A DNA stretch of 64,000 nucleotides from CBDHHC01 sp965263345. GTDB lineage: Bacteria; Pseudomonadota; Alphaproteobacteria; Rhizobiales; CBDHHC01. Below are positions 1 to 7,532 of this stretch, piece after piece. Where the stretch lies: the NCBI GenBank assembly GCA_965263345.1, contig CBDHHC010000006.1, forward strand, positions 627,783 to 691,782, given 5' to 3'. The notes below the pieces were generated by a model. It did no database searches. It saw nothing but the letters and a program-made list of their open reading frames with translations, and was not told where the DNA came from. Each line of letters opens with the position of its first letter. Within the stretch, counting starts at the first letter, position 1. A program made the translations under genes and the position numbers.

Positions 1-320
1 TGATATTAGATAAAATTTATTGAGAACTAACTGCTCCAAAACATTCATAGTAGACTCTGCTTCGTGCCTTTATTCAATAATTTTTCAAAGCCTATCCACT
101 GGTTATTAACAGTTTGGGATGGTGGCCTGTTAACAATGCAAGTTAATGTAGAATTTCAAGTGGACAATTGTTTCATAGCCTTGCAACTCAGTGTACGCTT
201 TGGTTACTTCTTACATGCAAAGTGATTTGCATAAAAAAAAGAATGTATTCGCGAAGGGGGTCGCGGGCGTAAAAATAAATTTAGGACTCCAGCAATCTCC
301 AGGCTGGAAAGAGGGACCTA
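1..320. other. intergenic region upstream of the ybjN-like gene
   Basis: AT-rich sequence with no convincing gene. A short open stretch at 191-394 runs into the following gene in another frame and has no good ribosome-binding site. The last 20 bases contain AGAGGGA five bases before the ATG at 321, which serves the next gene. The upstream neighbour lies outside the window. Confidence 0.6.
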
Positions 321-818
321 ATGGCGTCTATAGAACCACAATTCGATCGTATTTCTCATCCTATAGATATGGTAGAGAAAATCGCGTCGATTAATGATTG
401 GGCTTTTGAACGAACAACTGATGATGAGCTGACAATAGCTGTTGAAGGAACATGGACTGATTATAATGTTTCTCTCAATTGGCGCGATGATTTGGAAACA
501 CTTCATATTGCTTCAGCTTTTGATATGAAAGTGCCAGTGCCAAGATCAGCTGAAATGTATAAGCTGATTGCGACGATTAATGAGCAACTCTGGCTTGGGC
601 ATTTTGATCTTTGGGCGAGAGATGGTTTGCTAATGTTTCGCCATGGGCTTATGCTCAATGGTGCGGAACCAACACGTGCGCAATGTGAAGGTTTGCTTTA
701 TGCAGGTTTAGAGGCGTGTGAGCGATATTATCAGGCGTTTCAATTTGTTGTTTGGGCTGGGAAAACAGCTCCTGAAGCTCTTGCTACAAGTATGTTTGAA
801 ACAGAAGGTCAGGCATGA
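321..818 (+). CDS. YbjN domain-containing protein
   Basis: A 165-residue cytosolic protein that fits the YbjN family, a small alpha/beta fold related to type III secretion chaperones. Its biochemical role is not settled; in enterobacteria YbjN has been linked to motility and stress. What is seen: a single compact domain, no signal peptide or membrane segment, with the aromatic-rich centre typical of the alphaproteobacterial members. An AGAGGGA ribosome-binding site lies just before the ATG. The stop overlaps the proC start by four bases (ATGA at 815-818), so the two are translationally coupled. A YbjN gene directly before proC is a common alphaproteobacterial arrangement. The family call is from overall resemblance, not from a catalytic motif. 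Confidence 0.75.
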   Translation: MASIEPQFDRISHPIDMVEKIASINDWAFERTTDDELTIAVEGTWTDYNVSLNWRDDLETLHIASAFDMKVPVPRSAEMYKLIATINEQLWLGHFDLWARDGLLMFRHGLMLNGAEPTRAQCEGLLYAGLEACERYYQAFQFVVWAGKTAPEALATSMFETEGQA

Positions 819-1636
819 TTGACGAATTTGAAGGGACCTTTCTTTTTGTCGGTGCTGGCAAAATGGGAAGCGCCGTTCTTGCTGGTCTGTTAGAAGAAGG
901 AATTGATCCTGGGCAAGTTATTGTTCAGGATCCTTCACCTTCTGAAGATGTACAAGATCTTTTCAATAAGTATGATATACAGTCAGTCGAGAACATTGGA
1001 TCGGATCTTGATATTAATGTCGTGTTTCTGGCCGTAAAACCCCAGGTTTTAGATGATGTCTTAAAAGAGCTCGCTGGCAAAATAAATTCTGATGCTTTGA
1101 TTATCTCTATTGCGGCTGGTAAAACGCTTTGTTCAATAGAAAGTCATTTTACGTCTGGGCAACCTGTCGTTCGGGCCATGCCAAATACTCCAGCTGCCAT
1201 TGGGCGTGGAATGTCAGCACTTGTCGCGAATTCTTCAGTTCAAAGTAGAGATAAGAAATTGGCTGAACAAATCTTTTCGGCTATTGGTGCTTATGTTTGG
1301 GTTGAAAACGAAGATGATATGGATGCGGTTACAGCTTTGTCTGGTTCTGGTCCTGCCTATGTTTTTCTTCTTACTGAATGTATGACACAAGCCGGTATGA
1401 AATTGGGTCTTTCTCCAGAGGTTGCTTTGCAGCTAGCAAAAGAGACCGTTTCAGGATCTGGAGAACTAATGCGTCTGTCAGATAATGATCCAAGTCTTTT
1501 ACGTGAGAACGTTACATCTCCTGCCGGGACTACTGAGGCAGCCCTGAAAGTTCTTATGGATCGTGATAATCTGAAAACACTTATGGAAGATGCTCTATTG
1601 GCTGCTAAGGCGCGCTCCAAAGAACTTTCTGGTTAA
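815..1636 (+). CDS. proC: pyrroline-5-carboxylate reductase
   Basis: Catalyses the NAD(P)H-dependent reduction of 1-pyrroline-5-carboxylate to L-proline, the last step of proline synthesis. The 273-residue length is normal for ProC. The N-terminal Rossmann motif GAGKMG follows FLFV near residue 12. The C-terminal dimerisation domain carries the family signature around TALSGSGPAYVF and the SPAGTT segment. It overlaps the upstream ybjN-like gene by four bases. The other proline genes, proB and proA, lie about 9.5 kb downstream in a separate operon, so this cell has the whole glutamate-to-proline route within the window. A terminator-like hairpin follows the stop. Confidence 0.97.
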   Translation: MIDEFEGTFLFVGAGKMGSAVLAGLLEEGIDPGQVIVQDPSPSEDVQDLFNKYDIQSVENIGSDLDINVVFLAVKPQVLDDVLKELAGKINSDALIISIAAGKTLCSIESHFTSGQPVVRAMPNTPAAIGRGMSALVANSSVQSRDKKLAEQIFSAIGAYVWVENEDDMDAVTALSGSGPAYVFLLTECMTQAGMKLGLSPEVALQLAKETVSGSGELMRLSDNDPSLLRENVTSPAGTTEAALKVLMDRDNLKTLMEDALLAAKARSKELSG

Positions 1637-1648
1637 TATGTTTTGTTA

Positions 1649-1690
1649 AAAAGGGCGGATGAAATAAATTTCACCACACCCTTTTTTATT
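1649..1690 (+). terminator. possible terminator after proC
   Basis: AAGGG at 1651 can pair with CCCTT at 1679, with GAAAT/ATTTC adding an inner stem, followed by a T run. It lies between proC and a convergent small gene. The stem is imperfect, so this is a moderate call. Confidence 0.5.
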
Positions 1691-1714
1691 GTCTGATTTA
1701 TACGAAGGTTATTC

Positions 1715-2005
1715 TTAGTAACCGTAGTGCCATAGGCACTTTTTATATTTTTTCCACCAGAAGTGTTTGCCTGTTTTCTTAAATTTCTTTTTATACCATT
1801 TACATTTCCATGGAATACCATGATAACCGTGGCCATAGTATCCACCATGTCCAATTGAGAAACTTACGCCACTGTGTGGACTAATATGTAAGCTGAAAGG
1901 TGGTTTTGCTTGTGCAGTGCTAGCTAAAGCTGTGATTGAAATTGCTGCTGCTGCAAGTCCCAGGGTAATTTTTTTGGCAATGCCAGATTTGGTTGTGTTT
2001 GTCAT
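1715..2005 (-). CDS. small exported glycine/histidine/lysine-rich protein
   Basis: Unrecognised. The start at 2005 (MTNTTKSG) is chosen because AAGGA lies eight bases upstream; an 11-residue longer reading begins at 2038 but lacks this site. The product is about 96 residues. A basic start and a hydrophobic segment rich in Ala/Leu end in ALASTAQA, a good signal-peptidase I site, so it is probably periplasmic or surface-bound. The mature part is short, with GHGGYYGHGYHG-like glycine/histidine/tyrosine stretches and a Trp/Lys-rich tail containing two cysteines. Metal binding through the histidines is possible but is inference only. It is convergent with proC. Confidence 0.6.
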   Translation of the reverse strand: MTNTTKSGIAKKITLGLAAAAISITALASTAQAKPPFSLHISPHSGVSFSIGHGGYYGHGYHGIPWKCKWYKKKFKKTGKHFWWKKYKKCLWHYGY

Positions 2006-2111
2006 ATCAACATTCCTTATGATTGTTTGCTTTTTCAAGCTTTCTGGCGATACTCATTTACTCGCCTTCACATCATCAGACGTGTTGATCTGGAAAAAGG
2101 TTCAAAAAAAA

Positions 2112-2345
2112 TTATTTTTCGAAATTTAGGCAGCGGTAAGACTGGTCAGATAGACCGCATAATGTCATTTCCAATGTCTTTTTATTGTACCTGATAAGGT
2201 TGCCACTCGGTGTTATCGTGTAGATATTTTCTTTATCTGGATCTATTTTAGGAGCTGGTTTTTGCTGTTCGTACCAGGTTGGGGCAAAAATTGCTGCTGC
2301 GAGTATACAAGATGATAGAAAAATAGATAAACTTAATGTATGCAT
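2112..2345 (-). CDS. small exported or membrane-anchored protein of unknown function
   Basis: Unrecognised 77-residue product. Residues 3-20 form a hydrophobic segment (LSLSIFLSSCILAAAIFA) that is either an uncleaved anchor or a signal peptide. The mature part is short and has two cysteines near the C-terminus (LCGLSDQSYRCLNF) that could form a disulphide. It is encoded upstream of, and on the same strand as, the small exported gene at 1715-2005, so both could share a transcript. No strong ribosome-binding site is seen, only AAGAAATGAA. Its reality rests on the signal-like N-terminus and the cysteine pair. Confidence 0.45.
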   Translation of the reverse strand: MHTLSLSIFLSSCILAAAIFAPTWYEQQKPAPKIDPDKENIYTITPSGNLIRYNKKTLEMTLCGLSDQSYRCLNFEK

Positions 2346-2491
2346 TTTTTTTCATTTCTTAGTTTATAGCTCTTACCAAATATGCCATTCATATTGGGTC
2401 AAATAATCAAATCAAGGAAATATTGTAAACCTTTTTATTGGTTTAGAGTTTTTTTGGATATGATTGAATAGAGAATACAATAAGGTATCGG

Positions 2492-3145
2492 TTGAAAGAT
2501 TTTATACGTGTTGTTGGTAAGCAGCTCACTGAGCTGGAAGACAACTGGTTCAAAACAGCTAGTATTGAGACAGAAAAAGTCCTGATTGATTTAGGGACAG
2601 GTGATGGGCGTTTTGTGCTTGATATGGCTCGTGAGAATGCTGATTTTTTGTGTATTGGCATTGATGCAGCCATTGAAAATATGACGAAAACTTCAAGAGT
2701 GGCCGCTGCAAAACCTAAAAAGGGCGGCGTTCCAAATGCATTTTTTCTTCGTGGGGCTGCTGAGAATCTTCCAGGACCGTTTTCGGGGCAAATTGATTTC
2801 GTGTCAATAAATTACCCTTGGGGCTCGTTGATGAAAATTGTATCTGTCCCAGATGTTGATGAAATAAAAAAAATTCGTCAGGTTTGTAAGCCTGATGCGG
2901 AGCTTTCTATTTTCTTGAATTATTCTGTGTTTGAAGATGATGATTATCTTGAGCGATTGGGGTTGGGGGATATTACAAAGCCTGCAGATAATGATTTGCT
3001 AGCTGATAGATATGCGGAAGCAGGGTTTGAGATTCAGGAACGAGAATTGTTTGCCGGGGATCCTCCGTTTCGAACTTTATGGGGGCGCCATTTAGTGCGT
3101 GGGTCTAATCGGTTAAGTTATATGATTAAAGCGATTGCGATATGA
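2492..3145 (+). CDS. KamB/NpmA-like 16S rRNA (adenine-1408-N1) methyltransferase homologue
   Basis: A 217-residue SAM-dependent methyltransferase. Established members of this family methylate N1 of A1408 in helix 44 of 16S rRNA and give broad aminoglycoside resistance. Seen here: the N-terminal RVVGK segment as in KamB; the SAM motif LIDLGTGDGR (residues 31-40) and GID at 56-58; a KPKKGGVPN linker; PWGSL with Trp110; LADRYAEAGF near 170-179; and TLWGRHL with Trp197. The two tryptophans match the pair that sandwiches the target adenine in NpmA. The start is TTG at 2492, supported by AAGG six bases upstream and by the fit to KamB length. The stop overlaps the next gene (ATGA at 3142). Fold and family are strong; target base and resistance are inferred. 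Confidence 0.85.
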   Translation: MKDFIRVVGKQLTELEDNWFKTASIETEKVLIDLGTGDGRFVLDMARENADFLCIGIDAAIENMTKTSRVAAAKPKKGGVPNAFFLRGAAENLPGPFSGQIDFVSINYPWGSLMKIVSVPDVDEIKKIRQVCKPDAELSIFLNYSVFEDDDYLERLGLGDITKPADNDLLADRYAEAGFEIQERELFAGDPPFRTLWGRHLVRGSNRLSYMIKAIAI

Positions 3146-4413
3146 CATCATCACATTCTCAAGTTTTACTGACCTGTAAAGGGCATCCCAATATTCGAGC
3201 TTCTCATGCGAAAACCTTTGAGGTTACAACGGATGATACGATTACGCAGAGTGGGACCTGTATTATTGGTGTTCGTGCAGAGTATGATGAGGATGCTTTG
3301 TTTGCGCTGCGTGGGCGGGTGAAGATCACGTTAAAAGCTGGTGATTTTGAAGATCAAGTTCTCGCGCGAATTAATCCAAGTTTTCGTCGTGGCGAACCCT
3401 TGATTTTTAGACGACATGAAAAGTCCCAACCAAGAAGCTTATGTATTGCAACAACGAAAGGTGCTTCCGGGCTTAATCGTGATCTGATTAATGTGTTGCA
3501 AAATACAGATGCAGAGTTGCAGATTGTTATTGAAGCTCTTGAAGAAGAGCGGAGTGCTGAAGGTGTCTTGTATGTTGTTGGTATGCCGATTGGAAATATG
3601 AGCGACCTTTCTATGAGAGCACTTGATGTTTTGCAAAGTGTTGATGCGATTTTGTGTGAGGATACCAGAACAACCCGGCAAGCTCTCGGAGAGTTTGGAA
3701 TTCGTGGACATTTGATTTCTTATCATGATCATAATGAGCGCAATCGTGTTGATGGGATGATCGAACGTTTGAGAAATGGTGATCGTTTGGCTGTTGTTTC
3801 TGAGGCCGGGATGCCTTTGATTTCTGATCCTGGCTTTCATATTGTAAGTGCGGCAGTTGAAGAGGATATAGACATTGTTCCTGTTCCTGGACCTGATGCA
3901 GTCACAACAGCACTTTCGATTGCTGGTATTTCGCCGGCGGACTTCAGGTTTGTTGGTTTTATGCCTCGAAAGGCTGGTGCTCGGAAAAAAGCTTTTGAGG
4001 ACATAAAAAAAGCTGCTTATACATTTGTCTTTTTTGAATCACCACATCGTATTGTTCAGACTTTGGAAGATATCAAAAGCACTCTTGGTGAGCGGCATGT
4101 GGTTGTGTGCCGGGATATGACAAAGCATACACAAGAGGTTTATCGTGGGGTACCTAACGAACTTATTGATATCTTTTTGCAGATGGACCAGCCTCGTGGA
4201 GAGCTTACGGTTTTGGTGAAGGGCATTGAAGTTGAAGATGAGGATGGGGCAGAGCGCACAACAGGTGATATCGCAGATTTTGTCAAAGTGCTTGTTGATG
4301 AGGGGTGTCCGACGAAGATGTTAGCGAAAGCGCTTGCCCAGACCACAGGTATAAAAAAGCGCGATGCGTTTGCGATGGTTATTGAGATGAAGGGTGAGGG
4401 GGACGAGGATTAA
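3142..4413 (+). CDS. DUF371 domain fused to RsmI-like 16S rRNA C1402 2'-O-methyltransferase
   Basis: A 423-residue fusion. Residues about 8-135 match DUF371, a family best known from archaea: GHPNIRASH at 14-22, GTCIIGVRA at 38-46, and a CIATTKGASGLNR stretch in place of the archaeal segment near its end. Residues about 141-365 form a tetrapyrrole-methylase fold like RsmI, with PIGN, EDTRTTR (173-179), SYHDHNER and SDPGF, then PGPDAV and FFESPHR. The C-terminal tail resembles the RsmI helical domain. RsmI 2'-O-methylates C1402 of 16S rRNA. Two usually invariant spots differ: TPIGN reads MPIGN (148-152), and SDAGTP reads SEAGMP (220-225). It is probably a divergent paralogue rather than the housekeeping copy. 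It is coupled by a four-base overlap to the A1408-type methyltransferase. Confidence 0.88.
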   Translation: MTSSHSQVLLTCKGHPNIRASHAKTFEVTTDDTITQSGTCIIGVRAEYDEDALFALRGRVKITLKAGDFEDQVLARINPSFRRGEPLIFRRHEKSQPRSLCIATTKGASGLNRDLINVLQNTDAELQIVIEALEEERSAEGVLYVVGMPIGNMSDLSMRALDVLQSVDAILCEDTRTTRQALGEFGIRGHLISYHDHNERNRVDGMIERLRNGDRLAVVSEAGMPLISDPGFHIVSAAVEEDIDIVPVPGPDAVTTALSIAGISPADFRFVGFMPRKAGARKKAFEDIKKAAYTFVFFESPHRIVQTLEDIKSTLGERHVVVCRDMTKHTQEVYRGVPNELIDIFLQMDQPRGELTVLVKGIEVEDEDGAERTTGDIADFVKVLVDEGCPTKMLAKALAQTTGIKKRDAFAMVIEMKGEGDED

Positions 4414-4790
4414 AGTTCGTCCGTTTGGTTTTGGTCATTGTAAATTTCAGATAATTTTGGATCATAAGAAAATTTGTGACGAACAAATTTGTTGGTTGGG
4501 AAGCAGTAATTGTTTTCTGATTTTTGTGTGAAGGTGTGGGATCTTATGCGTCTACTCGTTCTTCTGTTTAGAACATGGTAAGTTTTTAAATCATCTTCGT
4601 TGTTAGTATTTATTTGTTTTTCGTCATAGTCTCGATAGTCGTTCAATTTGCTCTTTAACTCGCTAAAAAAAATTGGTGAGAGAATAAAATTTCCACGCAT
4701 ATCGTAAATTTTAGGAGTGTCATCCTCACTTTGATTGGAGTTTTCAGGCTCTTCTTGAACATGCGAATTGTCATTGCTATGGTATTTCAT
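4410..4790 (-). CDS. hypothetical hydrophilic protein
   Basis: Unrecognised 126-residue protein, strongly polar. The N-terminal 30 residues are rich in Asn, Glu, Ser and Asp and probably disordered. A central part has a short helix-prone stretch (FFSELKSKLNDY), and the tail is rich in Asn, Lys and aromatic residues. No signal peptide or membrane segment. It is convergent with the DUF371-RsmI gene; the two stop regions overlap by four bases. It may be real because the frame stays open through AT-rich sequence and nothing else explains the interval, but no family is recognised. Confidence 0.5.
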   Translation of the reverse strand: MKYHSNDNSHVQEEPENSNQSEDDTPKIYDMRGNFILSPIFFSELKSKLNDYRDYDEKQINTNNEDDLKTYHVLNRRTSRRIRSHTFTQKSENNYCFPTNKFVRHKFSYDPKLSEIYNDQNQTDEL

Positions 4791-4869
4791 GACGTTTCAT
4801 TACTCTTTCGTTACGATTGAAAGAGAGTGTAACAGAAATTATTTTCTTTATGGTTAATGTGGGGGAGCG

Positions 4870-5862
4870 TTATATTCGCAAAACCTTAGTTGCCTCTTTA
4901 CAGTCCTCAAATCCTTGGGCGATGATGTTGCCGGTTGTTGCATCTGTGATCATGGCGAGGCGAGTTCTGGTGTTGAGGATGGGAAATTTTAACCAGGAAA
5001 AGTTTTCACAGGTTAGGTTTTGTTGTTGTTCCATCATATTTAATCTTGAGGTGTTGTCTTCTCCTCGGAAGCATCCTTTCCAATTGGTGTTGCGCCATGA
5101 GTTGGCTGCGCAGACTGGGCCTTCGAGTATGAAGGCCTCTTCCTGTTTGCGCTCGATGACACAAGCTTCATCAGCGGTAAGGCCGGTCAGGACAAAGATG
5201 GCTGGGACAGTGATTGGGGTTTGGGAGAGCATATCTTTTGCTTCATTATAGTTTTTGGCTGTTTCAAAAACCTGTCGGAGCAAATGCGCTGGTGGTATGT
5301 GTGTTGTGTTCCAAGCCCGGATACGATTAATTAACCAATCCAGTGCAATCCAGCCAGTTGGTAAATCCATTGGGGCTTGATTAATCGCTGCTGCAAAGCG
5401 TCCCTTTGCAACAGCCTGTAAGACGCCTGCATAACCTGGCCATGTTAGAGATGTCCAGTTTCCAAAATCATTTTTGATTTTTGCAGCAATGACATATTCT
5501 CCGAGACCTTCATCTGGCCAGTCAAGCACTCTTATTAGTCGTGGTGTTTGTGTTTTTGGATCTAGAGCGGCCTGACAGGTGCAGCCCCATTCATAGCTGA
5601 TATTCAGGAGATAAGCGCCAGGTTTATTGGTGTTTTGATGGACATTTTCAATGTCTTTTATATAAGGAGAATTGGATTTGTTCAGCCAGCGTTTTGACTG
5701 AAAATCCCCTATTTTGAGTGTCAGATTTGAAAAGCGTTTTGCTGCATTGTCTAACAATATCTCTGCGTGTTCTGGAAAATGTTCCAATGTTTGTAATGGC
5801 CAGTTCTTGTCTACTTCAATGATCGGTATTTCTTTTAATATTTTTTTGTGATCTTGCATCAT
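4870..5862 (-). CDS. Ntn-hydrolase-like linear amide C-N hydrolase (choloylglycine hydrolase/acyltransferase group)
   Basis: A protein of about 330 residues without a signal peptide. The central motif WGCTCQAAL, followed by LIRVLDWP and later LTWPGYAGVLQAVAKGRFAAAINQAPM, has the layout of Ntn hydrolases that cleave linear amides (choloylglycine hydrolase, penicillin acylase, acid ceramidase-like). In these the first Cys after processing is the nucleophile and the RxLDW arginine and aspartate shape the active site. Here the Cys is internal (about residue 100), so activity would need removal of a propeptide, as in the acid ceramidase/NAAA type. The start at 5862 is preferred because AAGG lies six bases upstream; an ATG at 5877 is also possible. 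Substrate unknown. Confidence 0.65.
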   Translation of the reverse strand: MMQDHKKILKEIPIIEVDKNWPLQTLEHFPEHAEILLDNAAKRFSNLTLKIGDFQSKRWLNKSNSPYIKDIENVHQNTNKPGAYLLNISYEWGCTCQAALDPKTQTPRLIRVLDWPDEGLGEYVIAAKIKNDFGNWTSLTWPGYAGVLQAVAKGRFAAAINQAPMDLPTGWIALDWLINRIRAWNTTHIPPAHLLRQVFETAKNYNEAKDMLSQTPITVPAIFVLTGLTADEACVIERKQEEAFILEGPVCAANSWRNTNWKGCFRGEDNTSRLNMMEQQQNLTCENFSWLKFPILNTRTRLAMITDATTGNIIAQGFEDCKEATKVLRI

Positions 5863-5996
5863 AATTGGCCTTAGCATTTTTCTTATATTTAGATATTGGT
5901 AAGAAATCTTTTAAAGCAAGAGGTTTATGCGATATATAAGTGTATAAGCTTTAGCTTCTGATTGATTGTGACATCCATGATTGATAATCAGAAACT

Positions 5997-6695
5997 ATGA
6001 AACAAGAGAATCAGACATATGAGATGAAAGGATTTGAACCTCAAAAATCTCTTGAGAGTTCGATTGTTCCGCCTGTTCTGGTTCCATTTCCGGAAAAAGC
6101 AAAATATCTTAAAGACTGGAAAACCCTCATGCGTGCGCGTTTTAATGCAGCAAAACGTTATGAGCGGAAGCAAAATGCCAGTATTCTTGCTTTTGTTGTT
6201 TCTGGGATCTTTGGATTTTTAGTTCCTTTCTATGTGCTTTTATTTGAAGATATTTTACATCAGAATATCCGTAATATCCTAGAATTTACATCTTATGCGA
6301 TAGGAACCTTGTCGCTGATACTCGGATTGGTTGAGCAAGCTCGGGGTTATAACGAGAAACAGCGAAAGTTTCACGATTGTGCTCGAAGTGTGAATAAAGT
6401 TCGAAGACATTTGGGAACTGCCGCAGTTTCGCGCAATGAGGAGTTGATTCCTTATATCCGTGAATATGAGCGTATTATTGATTGTTGTGATGAGAATCAT
6501 GACGATATCGATAGCCAAATTGCTTTTGCTCAGGCCCAATGGGATAAAGCGGACGACAATAAACGGGATGATATTGAAAAGAAAATCCGTCGTCTGAAAC
6601 GTTATGAAACCTTTTCAATATATCGTATTTATTTGATTTTATTAGGACTTCCTCTCATTATCGCCATCATTACTATGTTTTTAATTATGTTATGA
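5997..6695 (+). CDS. SLATT domain two-TM membrane protein (orphan)
   Basis: A 232-residue protein with a cytosolic N-terminus and two closely spaced hydrophobic segments (about 65-83 and 93-111), then a long charged helical region (KQRKFHDCARSVNKVRRHLG onward) and a C-terminal hydrophobic anchor (about 208-231). This pattern fits the SLATT family, defined as two-TM effectors associated with SMODS nucleotidyltransferases and SLOG domains and thought to form pores in conflict systems. No nucleotide cyclase, SLOG or reverse-transcriptase gene lies beside it, so it would be a stand-alone SLATT. Neighbours are an amidohydrolase and a DUF992 protein. The family call rests on topology and the motif around the second TM; the third TM at the end is characteristic of some subfamilies. 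Confidence 0.7.
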   Translation: MKQENQTYEMKGFEPQKSLESSIVPPVLVPFPEKAKYLKDWKTLMRARFNAAKRYERKQNASILAFVVSGIFGFLVPFYVLLFEDILHQNIRNILEFTSYAIGTLSLILGLVEQARGYNEKQRKFHDCARSVNKVRRHLGTAAVSRNEELIPYIREYERIIDCCDENHDDIDSQIAFAQAQWDKADDNKRDDIEKKIRRLKRYETFSIYRIYLILLGLPLIIAIITMFLIML

Positions 6696-6812
6696 ATAGA
6701 GAGTTAAGTCCCTTTGATAAAATTATTTTTATTAAGGGCCTAAGAATAAATTTTTGTTATTATAGTACTATTCAGTGTCTTTCACGTCCAAATTATTGAG
6801 GAAAACATAAAC

Positions 6813-7313
6813 ATGAGACCTTTCGCAGTTTTAGTTGCGGCACTCGCTTTGCTTTCTTTTTCAGTTTTTAACACTTCTTCAGCTCTTGCAGATAAAGCAC
6901 GTGTTGAGGTTGGTGCGCTGACTTGTGGAATTTATGCGAAAACCAATTTTATCATTGGCGCCAAAAAAGAAGTTGATTGTGATTTTACAACTTTATCCGG
7001 TAAGGTTGTTGCCAGTTATGGCGGTGAAATTAAAAAATTTGGTTTGAACCTTGGTGATGCCAAGAAAGCAGTTATAAAATGGGTTGTGCTTGCTCCAACA
7101 TCACAAATCAAAAGCTCATCTTTAAATGGTACTTATGTGGGTGTTGCTGCTGATGTTGCTCTTGGTCTTGGGGGTGGTGCCAAAGTTCTTGTTGGCGGTT
7201 CTGGTGATACTATTACTTTACAACCAGTGAGTGTACAGGCTCAAAGAGGCCTGAATATAGCTGTTGGTGTTGCAGAAATGAATTTGTATACGAAGTCTGC
7301 TTATATAAAGTAA
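6813..7313 (+). CDS. DUF992 family exported protein
   Basis: A 166-residue periplasmic protein. The signal peptide covers residues 1-26 with an ALA-D cleavage site. The mature protein begins ARVEVGALTCGIY, then CDFTTLSGKVVASYGGEIKKFGLNLG and a VKWVVLAPTS-type segment, the conserved framework of DUF992, which is widespread in Alphaproteobacteria. Two cysteines (in LTCG and VDCDF) probably form a disulphide. Function unknown; a glycine-rich stretch in the second half suggests a beta-sandwich or barrel-like fold. The start has GAGGAAAACATAAAC upstream. It is followed by a clear terminator, so it is probably a single-gene unit. Confidence 0.85.
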   Translation: MRPFAVLVAALALLSFSVFNTSSALADKARVEVGALTCGIYAKTNFIIGAKKEVDCDFTTLSGKVVASYGGEIKKFGLNLGDAKKAVIKWVVLAPTSQIKSSSLNGTYVGVAADVALGLGGGAKVLVGGSGDTITLQPVSVQAQRGLNIAVGVAEMNLYTKSAYIK

Positions 7314-7345
7314 TCCCAGTTTTGATTATTGAGCGAAATGTGCGT

Positions 7346-7380
7346 GAAAAAACCTCTGCTTTATGACAGGGGTTTTTTTA
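7346..7380 (+). terminator. rho-independent terminator of the DUF992 gene
   Basis: AACCTCTG (7351-7358) pairs with CAGGGGTT (7367-7374) around the loop CTTTATGA, followed by six T's. One pair is a G-T wobble. The hairpin starts 38 bases after the stop codon. Confidence 0.85.
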
Positions 7381-7532
7381 ATTTTAGGCACTTAATGTGA
7401 TTGTTATAAATTCTACTAAAATAATAATAGTTTGTTAGTCATATATTTTGATTGTTTTGAGCCTTTATCATTATTCAATTTCTCAATGAGATACTCCTTT
7501 TTATTAAACTAAAAAGGTATGGAGGGGTTGTT

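Noticed and set aside
191..394. 67-residue open frame overlapping the start of the ybjN-like gene
   Set aside because: No ribosome-binding site, overlaps the real gene in another frame, no recognisable protein pattern.
3439..3840. 133-residue minus-strand frame inside the DUF371-RsmI gene
   Set aside because: Antisense shadow of a gene with clear family motifs; repetitive codon pattern and no own start signal.
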